Assembly (NCBI GenBank): GCA_023382975.1
Contig: JAHDXO010000002.1
Coordinates: forward strand, 85,434-149,433
DNA from: Pirellulaceae bacterium
GTDB taxonomy: Bacteria; Planctomycetota; Planctomycetia; Pirellulales; Pirellulaceae
Direction of reading: 5' to 3'
Length of the DNA: 64,000 nt
The notes under the pieces are model-generated. The model made no database searches, was not told the DNA's origin, and saw only the letters and a list, made by a program, of their open reading frames with translations. Position numbers and translations under genes: made by a program. How positions within the stretch are numbered: position 1 is the stretch's first letter; each line of letters opens with the position of its first letter. Below are positions 17,783-25,564 of this stretch, one piece after another.

Positions 17783-19060
17783 ATGACCAGCCGCTTTGCC
17801 GTTCGGACACTGAACCGACTCGTGTTGATTTCCGCTATCGCCGTCGCGACCGGCAGCGCCGCCGAAGTGCCGAAGGGCGACAGCGGGTCGCTGTTTGGTG
17901 CGGACACGCTCGGTGGACGCGGAGGCGTCATACTTCGAGTGACCAATCTGAACGCCGAGGGGCCGGGGTCGTTGCGTGCGGCGTTGGAAGCCAGCGAGCC
18001 ACGAATCGTCGTGTTCGAAGTCGGTGGCGTGATCGACCTGAACCGCCAAAGTCTCCGCATCAGCCAGCCGCGGATCACGGTCGCCGGCCAGACCGCTCCG
18101 TCGCCGGGCATCACCATCATCCGCGGCGGTCTGTCGATCAGCACTCACGACGTGATTCTCCAGCATCTGCGTATCCGGCCCGGCGACGCGGGCCAGCCGA
18201 AACGCAGCGGCTGGGAACCGGACGGAATCGCCACTGCCGGCGGCGACGCGCATGACATCCTGATCGAACACTGCTCGACCACTTGGGCGACCGACGAGAA
18301 CCTGAGCGTCTCGGGGCCGCGACTGGAAGGCCCGGCGGCGACCAGCCATCGCGTCACGATCCGCCATTGCCTGATCGCCGAATGCCTGCACAACTCGACC
18401 CACGCGAAAGGGCCTCATTCGATGGGCACCCTGGTCCACGACTTCTGCCAGGAAATCGCGATCATCGGCAACCTGTATGCCCACAACAATCAGCGCAACC
18501 CGTACTTCAAAGCGCACACGACCGGCGCGATCGTCAACAACGTGATCTACAATCCCGGCGGCGCCGCGATTCAACTGGGCTTCTCACCGAGCGAATGGAT
18601 CGGCGCCAGATACCTGCCGCGTCCGCCGAGGGTTAGCATCGTCGGCAACGTGTATCTGCAAGGCGTCGATACGCGCGCCGGACTGCCCATGGCGGACCGT
18701 CCCGGCGAAGTCTACCTGGCCGACAACATCGCATTGGACCGCGACGGCAAGCCGGTTCGCGTCGCCGGTGCGATCGTCCAGCAACTGGACGACAAGCCGG
18801 TGTGGCCCGAGGGGCTTGAACCGCTGCCCGCCGCCGAAGTGCTGGACCATGTCGTTCGTCACGTCGGCGCGCGCCCGCGCGATCGCGACGAGATCGACCA
18901 GCGGATCATCCGCCAATTGATCGCCCGCGAAGGCAAGATCATCCACAGCCAAGACGAAGTGGGCGGTTATCCCCAAGTCACTCCGGTCCACCGCCCGCTG
19001 GAGATCCCTGACCAAGGAATCGACCAATGGCTCGCGCGCCTGGCGGCCGACCTGCAGTAA
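17783..19060 (+). CDS. Secreted pectate-lyase-like beta-helix protein
   Basis: This 425-residue protein has a signal peptide (ending near ATGSAA) and a right-handed parallel beta-helix. Landmarks are 'GADTLGGRGG', 'VTNLNAEGPGSLRAAL', 'IVVFEVGGVIDL', 'ITVAGQTAPSPGITI', 'HLRIRPGD', 'DILIEHCSTTWATDENLSV' and 'VNNVIYNPGG'. This is the polysaccharide lyase 1 type seen in many planctomycete sulfatase/lyase gene sets, and it would cleave uronic-acid polymers outside the cytoplasm. The ATG at 17783 has AGGAG 8 bases upstream. No transporter or sulfatase neighbours it. Confidence 0.8.
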   Translation: MTSRFAVRTLNRLVLISAIAVATGSAAEVPKGDSGSLFGADTLGGRGGVILRVTNLNAEGPGSLRAALEASEPRIVVFEVGGVIDLNRQSLRISQPRITVAGQTAPSPGITIIRGGLSISTHDVILQHLRIRPGDAGQPKRSGWEPDGIATAGGDAHDILIEHCSTTWATDENLSVSGPRLEGPAATSHRVTIRHCLIAECLHNSTHAKGPHSMGTLVHDFCQEIAIIGNLYAHNNQRNPYFKAHTTGAIVNNVIYNPGGAAIQLGFSPSEWIGARYLPRPPRVSIVGNVYLQGVDTRAGLPMADRPGEVYLADNIALDRDGKPVRVAGAIVQQLDDKPVWPEGLEPLPAAEVLDHVVRHVGARPRDRDEIDQRIIRQLIAREGKIIHSQDEVGGYPQVTPVHRPLEIPDQGIDQWLARLAADLQ

Positions 19061-19421
19061 GGATGGGCAAAGCCGTAAGTGTCGGACTCCGTTTCGAGTC
19101 ACGCGACTGGAGTTGATTTGCTGGTCCTTCGTTACGCCTGGCTTTAAGCACTCGACTTCGACCGCAGAATCTTCGATGGACAGAGCTTCGAAGCGGCGCC
19201 GGATTGCTTAGAATCGGCGCAGGGAATTGTTGGAAAACGGGCAGACGGTCGATCCTGGTACTGGGTCTGTGTGAGAGATTTTGGCCCGATCCCTGCTCAG
19301 ACTCACGGAGATCCGTTTGAACGGACGGCGGATTCACCGCTGGCACACAAGTTGCTTCCACGTTCACGGACACTTTGCGCACCCCGATCCCCACCACCTT
19401 CCCAATAACTGGACCGATTTG
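19061..19421. other. Regulatory intergenic region upstream of glutaminase operon
   Basis: This 361-base gap has no gene I can support. Its main feature is the sigma-54-type promoter at 19341-19356. The sequence upstream of the promoter is long enough for activator sites, but none could be recognised. Confidence 0.5.
19341..19356 (+). promoter_or_regulatory. Probable sigma-54 promoter
   Basis: The 16 bases TGGCACACAAGTTGCT match the sigma-54 -24/-12 consensus (TGGCAC-N5-TTGCW) with the exact GG-to-GC spacing. Transcription would begin near 19367, leaving a leader of about 55 bases before the glutaminase ATG. Sigma-54 control suits a glutamine-degrading enzyme, because nitrogen genes are classic sigma-54 targets. 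The match is seen in the sequence; activity is inferred. Confidence 0.65.
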
Positions 19422-21299
19422 ATGCAGCGGACGCAAGCGATGCCGCCCGGAGCGGAAGACTCGTGCGGCTCCTCGAACCATCCCTTGGTGACCTATCTTC
19501 GTCGGTTTCATCAAAAGCATTCCGGATGTCTGGAGGGCCAACTGGCGTGCTATATCCCGGAGCTTACCAAGGCCGATCCGAACTGGTTCGGGATCAGCAT
19601 CGCGACGGTCGACGGGCAGTGTTACGAAGTCGGCGAGACTCGTCAGCCGTTCACGATCCAGTCCATCTCCAAACCGTTCGTGTACGGGCTGGCCTTGCAG
19701 GACGAAGGGGTGAATCGAGTGCTGGCCAAGGTCGGCGTCGAACCGTCCGGCGACGCATTCAATTCGATCAGTCTGTACGCGGACACCGGTCGGCCCTTCA
19801 ATCCGATGATCAATGCCGGCGCGATTGCCTCGACCGGTCTGGTTCACGGAGCGGACGCGGGCGAGAAGATGCGGCGAATCCTGGATTTCTTCTCTGCGTT
19901 TGCGGGCCGCGAATTGCAGGTGGACGAAGCGGTCTACCGCTCGGAGCGGGAAACAGGCTTTCGCAACTTCGCCATCGGGTACATGCTCCGCAATTTCGGC
20001 ATTCTGGAGTCCCAGCCCGAGCCGGTGTTGGACCTGTATTTCCGCCAGTGTTCGATTCTTGTCACGTGCCGTGACTTGGCCTTGATGGCGGCGACACTGG
20101 CCAACGGTGGTCTCAATCCGGTTTCCGGCCAGGTCGCGGTGGACGGTCGACTGGTGCCGCGGATCCTGAGCGTGATGGCCAGTTGCGGCATGTATGACTA
20201 TTCCGGCGAGTGGATCTATCGAGTCGGAATGCCGTCCAAGAGCGGCGTCGGAGGCGGAATCATCGGCGTGCTGCCCGGGCACATGGGCATCGCCGTCTTT
20301 TCGCCTCTGCTCGATCCGCGCGGCAACAGCGTCCGGGGTATCAAGGTGTTCAGCGATCTCTCGGCGGATCTTGAACTGCACCTCTATCAAGCCTCGCGTT
20401 CGCTCAAGTCAGTCGTCCGCCGCCGTTACGATGCGGCCCAAGTCAGTTCGAAGCGGTTCCGGCCCCAAGCCGAACAACAGGCCCTGGCCCAGTTGGGACA
20501 GCGCGTGACGATTTACGATCTGCAGGGCGAATTGACCTTGTTCTCGATGGACCGAGTCATTCGCGACATCCTCGCGCTTCCGCGCGAGGTGGACTACTTG
20601 ATCATCGATGTCCGTCGGGTCGTGGATGCCGAGCGACCGGCGCTGAAATTGCTTCTCGATTTCGCCGAAGCCAACGCGCCGCGTTACCGCGAGCTGATCC
20701 TGAGTGGAGCCGAATCGCTTGCGAGCATCCTTGATGAACTGCGAGGCGGAAAGGCGGATTCGCCGTGGCGTCTGTTTGGCGAAACCGATGCGGCGATCGA
20801 GTACTGCGAGAACCAGTTGCTCGAAGCGTCGCGTGCCGGGCAGGGCAGCACCCCTGACCAGGTCGAGTTGAATGACTTCGATCTCTGCCAGGGTATGGAT
20901 CCTGAACGGATCGAGGTGTTGCGGCGCCTGCTGGAGCCGCGCTGCTACGAAGCGGGCCAGTGGATCATTCGAACGGGCGACACCGCGGACGCCCTGTTCT
21001 TCTTGACCTCGGGTCGGGTCAGTATCAGCGTGGATCTGCCGGACGGCGCCTCGAAACGCCTTGGCACCTGCGCGCCCGGCATGTTGTTCGGCGAGATGGC
21101 CCTGCTCGAACGGCGTCCGCGATCGGCGAACGTGCGGGCCGACGAGCCGGTGACGTGCTATGCGTTGCCGCTGGAAAATTTTCAGCGTTTGACGACCTCC
21201 CATCCCGACCTCAAGGTCCAACTGCTGGAGAACTTCGCCAAGTCGCTCTCGCTGCGGGTCCGCAAGTTGACCGACGAGGTGCGGACGCTCGGCCAGTAG
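19422..21299 (+). CDS. glsA: Glutaminase fused to STAS and cyclic-nucleotide-binding domains
   Basis: This 625-residue protein converts glutamine to glutamate and ammonia. Residues about 20-330 are a serine-dependent beta-lactamase-fold glutaminase: S81-x-x-K84 in 'TIQSISKPF', then 'NPMINAGAIAS', 'CRDLALMAATLANGGLNP' and 'SGVGGGIIGVLPG'. A STAS domain (about 355-460) with 'VDYLIIDVRRVVDAERPA' follows. A cyclic-nucleotide-binding domain (about 495-615) has a phosphate cassette 'FGEMALLERRPRSANV' that keeps the Glu and Arg needed to bind cAMP or cGMP. GlsA with STAS and CNB is known in several bacteria. Here it is the first gene of an operon with a cyclase and a probable phosphodiesterase. Confidence 0.9.
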   Translation: MQRTQAMPPGAEDSCGSSNHPLVTYLRRFHQKHSGCLEGQLACYIPELTKADPNWFGISIATVDGQCYEVGETRQPFTIQSISKPFVYGLALQDEGVNRVLAKVGVEPSGDAFNSISLYADTGRPFNPMINAGAIASTGLVHGADAGEKMRRILDFFSAFAGRELQVDEAVYRSERETGFRNFAIGYMLRNFGILESQPEPVLDLYFRQCSILVTCRDLALMAATLANGGLNPVSGQVAVDGRLVPRILSVMASCGMYDYSGEWIYRVGMPSKSGVGGGIIGVLPGHMGIAVFSPLLDPRGNSVRGIKVFSDLSADLELHLYQASRSLKSVVRRRYDAAQVSSKRFRPQAEQQALAQLGQRVTIYDLQGELTLFSMDRVIRDILALPREVDYLIIDVRRVVDAERPALKLLLDFAEANAPRYRELILSGAESLASILDELRGGKADSPWRLFGETDAAIEYCENQLLEASRAGQGSTPDQVELNDFDLCQGMDPERIEVLRRLLEPRCYEAGQWIIRTGDTADALFFLTSGRVSISVDLPDGASKRLGTCAPGMLFGEMALLERRPRSANVRADEPVTCYALPLENFQRLTTSHPDLKVQLLENFAKSLSLRVRKLTDEVRTLGQ

Positions 21300-21361
21300 G
21301 GGAAGCGGCGTCGCGCGGCGACTCGACGAATAAGGGGATGATCTTGAATGGAGCGAAACCG

Positions 21362-23218
21362 ATGGCCGAGATTCACGCTCACGGCGCCGGCAGCGCGGAC
21401 CGAGCCCGGATTCCGCTGGAAGAGGGCCAGTTGCTGCGGATCGGTCGCGCCCCGCAGCGAGGCTGGTCCGTGCCCTGGGATCCGATGATTTCCCGCGAAC
21501 ATGCGGATATCTGTTGGGAGGGGGCGCGGTTGCGGGTGCGTTGCGTGGAATCGGCTCGCAATCCCATCTTGAGTCCCAACGGCTGCTGTCGAGAGCTGCA
21601 TCTTCATGGCGGTCAATCGTTCCGGATCGGCAACACTACCTTCACGCTTGTCGTGACTCCCGCTGCGACGCCGGGACTTGCCGCGGGCGTTCCGACGCTG
21701 CCGAGCGTTCCGGCTCCGGCGAACCCCGAGTCGCGGTCGCTGGACGACGAGGATTGCGACGGCATCCTCGCGCAGCAAACGTATACGCAGGCGGAACTGC
21801 AGCGGATGCGTTTCGGCAACGCGGAGAAGCAGATCGAATTGCTGGCCCGGTTGCCCCATCTCATTTCGACAACGACCTCGGACGAGCAACTTGCCCACGT
21901 ACTGGTCCGCTTGCTGCTGGATGCCATTCCGCAGGCCGAGGCCGCCGCTGTTGTCCGGTACGATCCGACGGAAACAGGCCGATTGCCGACCGAAGGCGAG
22001 GCCGGAAGTCGTCCCGCGATGATGCGGATCGAGACCCGCTCCGGCTTCGCCGGCCGTTTCCGGCCGAGCGAGCGTCTGGTTGCCAAATCGCTGCACGAGC
22101 AGCGGAGCGTGGTGCAAATCTGGGGTGGTGAGAACAACCAGCGGTTCACCATCAGCGAAGGGTTGGGTTGGGCGTTTGCGGCGCCGGTTCCCGGCGATTC
22201 GTGCTCCGGATGGTGCCTGTACGTTTCTGGCAAAGGCGGTCGCGATGGTGCCGCGCTGGTGGACGAGACGCAACTGGCCGGCGATCTCCGATTCACCGAA
22301 CTTGTGGCCCAATTCATCGGCTCGATCCGCCAGGTGCGTCTGTTGCAGGAGCATCGCACCCAGCTCAGCAACTTCTTCTCGCCGCGGGTCGTCGACAATT
22401 TGATCAGCGGTCGCCATGCCGATGTGCTGACGCCCGCGGAGCGCGACATCGCCGTGCTGTTCTGCGACGTGCGGGGTTTCTCGCGCAAAGCGGAAGAGCT
22501 GCGGAACCAGTTGACCTCGCTGCTGGACAGTGTGCGAGCGGCGCTGAGCGTCATGGTCGACTGCATTGTCGAACGGGACGGCACGATCGCCGATTTGCAG
22601 GGCGACGCGGCGCTCGGATTCTGGGGCTGGCCCCTGCCTTTGCAGGATGGCCCTTTGCAGGCGTGCCGCGCGGCGTTGGCCATCGATGCGGAGTTCCGAC
22701 ACCGACTTGGCCCGTTGCAGGACTTTGCCGTCGGGGTCGGGATCGCGTACGGTTCCGCGCTGGCGGGCCAAATCGGGACGTCCCATCATCCCAAGCTGGG
22801 CGTCTTCGGCCCGGTGGTGAACCAGGGTGCGCGGCTGGAGGGCATGACCCGGCAGTTCGGCGTGTCGATCTGCGTGGACGCCGCAACGGCGGAAGCGGTG
22901 CGAAGCGGCATGCCGTCGTCGGAGGCTCGCCTGCGATGCCTGGGGCGCGTATTGCCCTCCGGGATGCAATCGCCCTTGACCGCCTACGCCCTGCTGCCGC
23001 CCGAGCAGGTCGCTCCGGAACTCACACCGGATCTGCTGGAAGCCCACGCCGCGGCGGTCGAGGCCGTGACGCAAGGCCGTTGGACCGAGGCCGCCCGCGT
23101 GCTGGACACGTTGCCCAAGGACGATGGTCCGACCGCGTTCCTGTCGGCGTTTCTGGACCGGCACCACCACAGGAAGCCGCCCGAGTGGGACGGCGTCATT
23201 CGGCTCACCGCCAAGTAG
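21362..23218 (+). CDS. FHA-GAF class III nucleotide cyclase
   Basis: This 618-residue signalling enzyme has three parts. An FHA domain (about 10-95) shows 'LLRIGRAPQRG' and 'ISREHADI' and would bind a phosphothreonine protein. A GAF-like region spans about 150-330. The class III cyclase domain follows (about 350-545). Metal-binding Asp residues are present in 'VLFCDVRGFS' and 'LQGDAALGFWG', and the transition-state Asn/Arg in 'VVNQGARLEG'. The residues that normally read the purine are unusual, so cAMP versus cGMP is undecided. The ATG at 21362 has GGAG 8 bases upstream; an in-frame ATG at 21338 lies without a spaced site. It starts 62 bases after the glutaminase. Confidence 0.85.
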   Translation: MAEIHAHGAGSADRARIPLEEGQLLRIGRAPQRGWSVPWDPMISREHADICWEGARLRVRCVESARNPILSPNGCCRELHLHGGQSFRIGNTTFTLVVTPAATPGLAAGVPTLPSVPAPANPESRSLDDEDCDGILAQQTYTQAELQRMRFGNAEKQIELLARLPHLISTTTSDEQLAHVLVRLLLDAIPQAEAAAVVRYDPTETGRLPTEGEAGSRPAMMRIETRSGFAGRFRPSERLVAKSLHEQRSVVQIWGGENNQRFTISEGLGWAFAAPVPGDSCSGWCLYVSGKGGRDGAALVDETQLAGDLRFTELVAQFIGSIRQVRLLQEHRTQLSNFFSPRVVDNLISGRHADVLTPAERDIAVLFCDVRGFSRKAEELRNQLTSLLDSVRAALSVMVDCIVERDGTIADLQGDAALGFWGWPLPLQDGPLQACRAALAIDAEFRHRLGPLQDFAVGVGIAYGSALAGQIGTSHHPKLGVFGPVVNQGARLEGMTRQFGVSICVDAATAEAVRSGMPSSEARLRCLGRVLPSGMQSPLTAYALLPPEQVAPELTPDLLEAHAAAVEAVTQGRWTEAARVLDTLPKDDGPTAFLSAFLDRHHHRKPPEWDGVIRLTAK

Positions 23219-23238
23219 TTCCGCACCAGGAGGCCGTG

Positions 23239-24003
23239 TTGAAAATCCAGCTTATCCCCTCCGCAGTCGGCGGCGCCAGCGACCTGCAATTCCTGATGAC
23301 CTGCGTGGTCAACGACTGCGTGGCAATCGACGCCGGTTGCCTGGGCTACCTTGCGCCGCTCGAACGGCAGCGTCGGATCGAGCACGTCTTTCTCAGCCAC
23401 TCGCACGCCGACCATATCGCGTCGCTGCCCCTGTTCTTGGACAACGTCTACAAGCCGACGTCCGAGTGTCCGACGGTCTACGCCAGTCCGGCCGTGTGGG
23501 ACTGCCTGCGGCAAGATGTGTTCAACGACCGCATCTGGCCGGATCTCGTCCGCCTGTCGCGGGAAGAGACGCCGTTTCTTCGCCCGGTGTTCCTGGAGAG
23601 CGGCAAGACGGTCACCGTCGGCTCGCTGCGGATCACGCCCTATGCGCTGCAGCACGTGGTCGCGACCATGGGTTTCTTGATCGAGGACGACCGAACGGCC
23701 GTGGCGACCGTTTGGGATACCCTGCCAACCGACGGCATCTGGGAACACATCCGCGACAACCCGCGTTTACGGGCCGTGTTCTTGGAGGCCAGTTTTCCCA
23801 ACTCGTTCGACTGGCTCGCTCGAAAAGCCGGACACTTGACCCCGGAACTGCTGAGTCGCGAATGGCGTAAGCTGCGCCGCGACGTGGCTCTGATCGTCGT
23901 CCATATCAAGCCGGCGTTTTACGACGCCGTGACCGACGAACTGGAGGCATTGAACCTGCCCACGCTGCAGATCGGTCAGCCGGGCAAGACGTACGAATTC
24001 TGA
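23239..24003 (+). CDS. Metallo-beta-lactamase-fold probable cyclic-nucleotide phosphodiesterase
   Basis: This 254-residue metallo-hydrolase has the metal motif 'VFLSHSHADHIASLPLF' and later His/Asp ligands in 'YALQHVVATMGFLI', 'ATVWDTLPTD' and 'VVHIKPAFYD'. Proteins of this sub-group are often called 3',5'-cyclic-nucleotide phosphodiesterases. The position directly behind a cyclase supports that role, but it has not been shown. The start is the TTG at 23239, 5 bases after a perfect AGGAGG; a GTG at 23236 is too close to the site. It is 20 bases downstream of the cyclase and ends the operon, facing the CPBP gene. Confidence 0.75.
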   Translation: MKIQLIPSAVGGASDLQFLMTCVVNDCVAIDAGCLGYLAPLERQRRIEHVFLSHSHADHIASLPLFLDNVYKPTSECPTVYASPAVWDCLRQDVFNDRIWPDLVRLSREETPFLRPVFLESGKTVTVGSLRITPYALQHVVATMGFLIEDDRTAVATVWDTLPTDGIWEHIRDNPRLRAVFLEASFPNSFDWLARKAGHLTPELLSREWRKLRRDVALIVVHIKPAFYDAVTDELEALNLPTLQIGQPGKTYEF

Positions 24004-24032
24004 CTCGCGTCCTTCCCGGATGGCGCGCCGGC

Positions 24033-24803
24033 TCACCACTGGGTCCACAGCGCCGCGGCGTCCATCGTCCAGGCGATGGCGATGTGAAGCGCGGCGCCCC
24101 ACCAAATCGACCGGGTCTTCAAGCTCATGAAGCCCAATACGATCCCAGCCACGATCGCGCCCAGCGTCTCGGGCAGCGGTTTGCCGAAGTGAATCATGCA
24201 GTACGGAACCATCGCTGCGAAGATGGCGTAGGGACCGAACCGCTGCTTCAAACCGTGAACCAAATAGCCGCGGAAGAAAAACTCCAAGGCCACGAATTGA
24301 ACCGCGTACAGCAACTCCCACGCGATCAGTTTCGGCCAGATCGGTTCGCCGGCCGGCGGGTGATAGAAGGGGTAGGTTTGCTGGAATCGCGCCGAGCCGC
24401 TGAACCACAGGATGGCGGGAACCATCACTAGGTACATGGCCAAGTAGATCCAGGCACTGGCGCCGATGCCGCGTCTGCTCAGTCCGTACGAGCCGATCGG
24501 CCGCCGCAGGGCGAAACGAACCGTACACCACGGCACCAACGTGTACAGCAGCGTCTGGTCCGCTGCCCAGAGCATCTGCCGGGCCCACGCTCCGTCCACC
24601 GCCTCCGGCACGATCGTGTCGTACAGGAAACGCCCGGCGGTGGATCCGTAGTATTGCAGCGTCAGAGCTACCGCGGCGGTCACCGTCACCCAGATCACTT
24701 GCCAATCGGCTCGCTCCGCTTCCGGGCTGTTCAGGAATTCGCGTTGCCGCCGCTGCTCGTCGCGCCAAGGAACGGCGATAAAGTCGTAGATGGCTTGCTG
24801 CAT
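24033..24803 (-). CDS. CPBP-family intramembrane metalloprotease homologue
   Basis: This 256-residue multi-pass membrane protein of the Abi/CPBP family has about seven hydrophobic helices. Motif 1 is 'FVALEFFFRGYLVHGL', keeping one Glu and the Arg of EExxFR; the first Glu is Leu. Motif 2 is 'YCMIHFGKP' with the His, and motif 3 has a His in 'GAALHIAIAW'. Family members cleave prenylated or membrane peptides, and some have lost activity. The single Glu leaves catalysis uncertain. It converges with the phosphodiesterase gene and lies beyond the terminator of the peroxidase gene, so it needs its own promoter. Confidence 0.75.
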   Translation of the reverse strand: MQQAIYDFIAVPWRDEQRRQREFLNSPEAERADWQVIWVTVTAAVALTLQYYGSTAGRFLYDTIVPEAVDGAWARQMLWAADQTLLYTLVPWCTVRFALRRPIGSYGLSRRGIGASAWIYLAMYLVMVPAILWFSGSARFQQTYPFYHPPAGEPIWPKLIAWELLYAVQFVALEFFFRGYLVHGLKQRFGPYAIFAAMVPYCMIHFGKPLPETLGAIVAGIVLGFMSLKTRSIWWGAALHIAIAWTMDAAALWTQW

Positions 24804-24824
24804 GGTCCGCACTCGCCCAAGAAA

Positions 24825-24859
24825 GAAAAAAGCCCCGACTCCGCGGCCGAATCGGGGCT
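24825..24859 (-). terminator. Rho-independent terminator of the peroxidase gene
   Basis: On the minus strand an 8-bp perfect stem (AGCCCCGA/TCGGGGCT, arms at 24852-24859 and 24831-24838) is followed by six T residues. It lies 28 bases after the glutathione peroxidase stop and before the CPBP start. Confidence 0.85.
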
Positions 24860-24886
24860 GAAAACGCACGGACCGAACGGGGCCAC

Positions 24887-25444
24887 TCACTTCGCCAGGG
24901 CGGCTTCAATCGTCTCGATCAGTTTCGCATCGTCCGGCTTGGTGCGGGGCTCGAAGCGCGCGACGATCTTGCCGTCACGTCCAATGACGAACTTCTCGAA
25001 GTTCCACGAGATCTTCCCCGCGCCCTTGGGGCTGGTGTCCGCGACCGTCAATTGCTTGTACAGCGGACATGCCCCGTCGCCGTTCACCTCGATCTTGGCA
25101 AACATGTCAAAGGTCACATTGTACTTGGTCGAGCAGAACTCGCGAATCTGCTCGGCCGAACCGGGCTCCTGGGCGCCGAACTGGTTGCAGGGGAACGCCA
25201 CCACGCACAAACCTTGATCCTTGTACTTCTCGTGCAACGCCTGCAGACCTTCGTACTGCGGCGTCAACCCGCAACGGCTGGCCACATTGACGATCAACAG
25301 CACCTTGCCGTCGTACTTCTTGCTGAGATCCACTTCCTTGCCGTCCAGAGTCGTCATCGTGTGCTTGATGTCCGAACCCGCGGCCGGCAAGGCCAAGCAA
25401 CCCGCAACCACTCCCATCGCCAAGACCCCACATACCTTGAACAT
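24887..25444 (-). CDS. Secreted glutathione-peroxidase-like protein
   Basis: This 185-residue thiol peroxidase reduces peroxides, probably with thioredoxin rather than glutathione. The catalytic site is 'IVNVASRCGLTPQYEGLQAL' with Cys, not selenocysteine, followed by 'VVAFPCNQFGAQEPG' with the conserved Gln and the 'ISWNFEKFVIGRDG' Trp/Asn motif. The N-terminus (MFKVCGVLAMGVVAGCLALPAA) is a signal with a lipobox-like VAGC and also an AxA-type site, so it is lipidated or periplasmic. It lies 120 bases beyond flhB and ends at a clear terminator. Confidence 0.9.
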   Translation of the reverse strand: MFKVCGVLAMGVVAGCLALPAAGSDIKHTMTTLDGKEVDLSKKYDGKVLLIVNVASRCGLTPQYEGLQALHEKYKDQGLCVVAFPCNQFGAQEPGSAEQIREFCSTKYNVTFDMFAKIEVNGDGACPLYKQLTVADTSPKGAGKISWNFEKFVIGRDGKIVARFEPRTKPDDAKLIETIEAALAK

Positions 25445-25564
25445 AACCAATCTCCCTTGATGTCGTGATTTACTGGGCATCCACGCAGATGCCGAGACAT
25501 AATAGAGATTGGACGGCGCCATGAAAAGCTTTCGACGCCACAAAAAGAAGAAACGTCGCTTGTT

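Noticed and set aside
18978..20390. Minus-strand frame of 470 codons
   Set aside because: It is antisense to the glutaminase gene and crosses its promoter region. No recognisable motif.
21182..23170. Minus-strand frame of 662 codons
   Set aside because: It is antisense to the FHA-GAF-cyclase gene, whose domains are clear. No start context.
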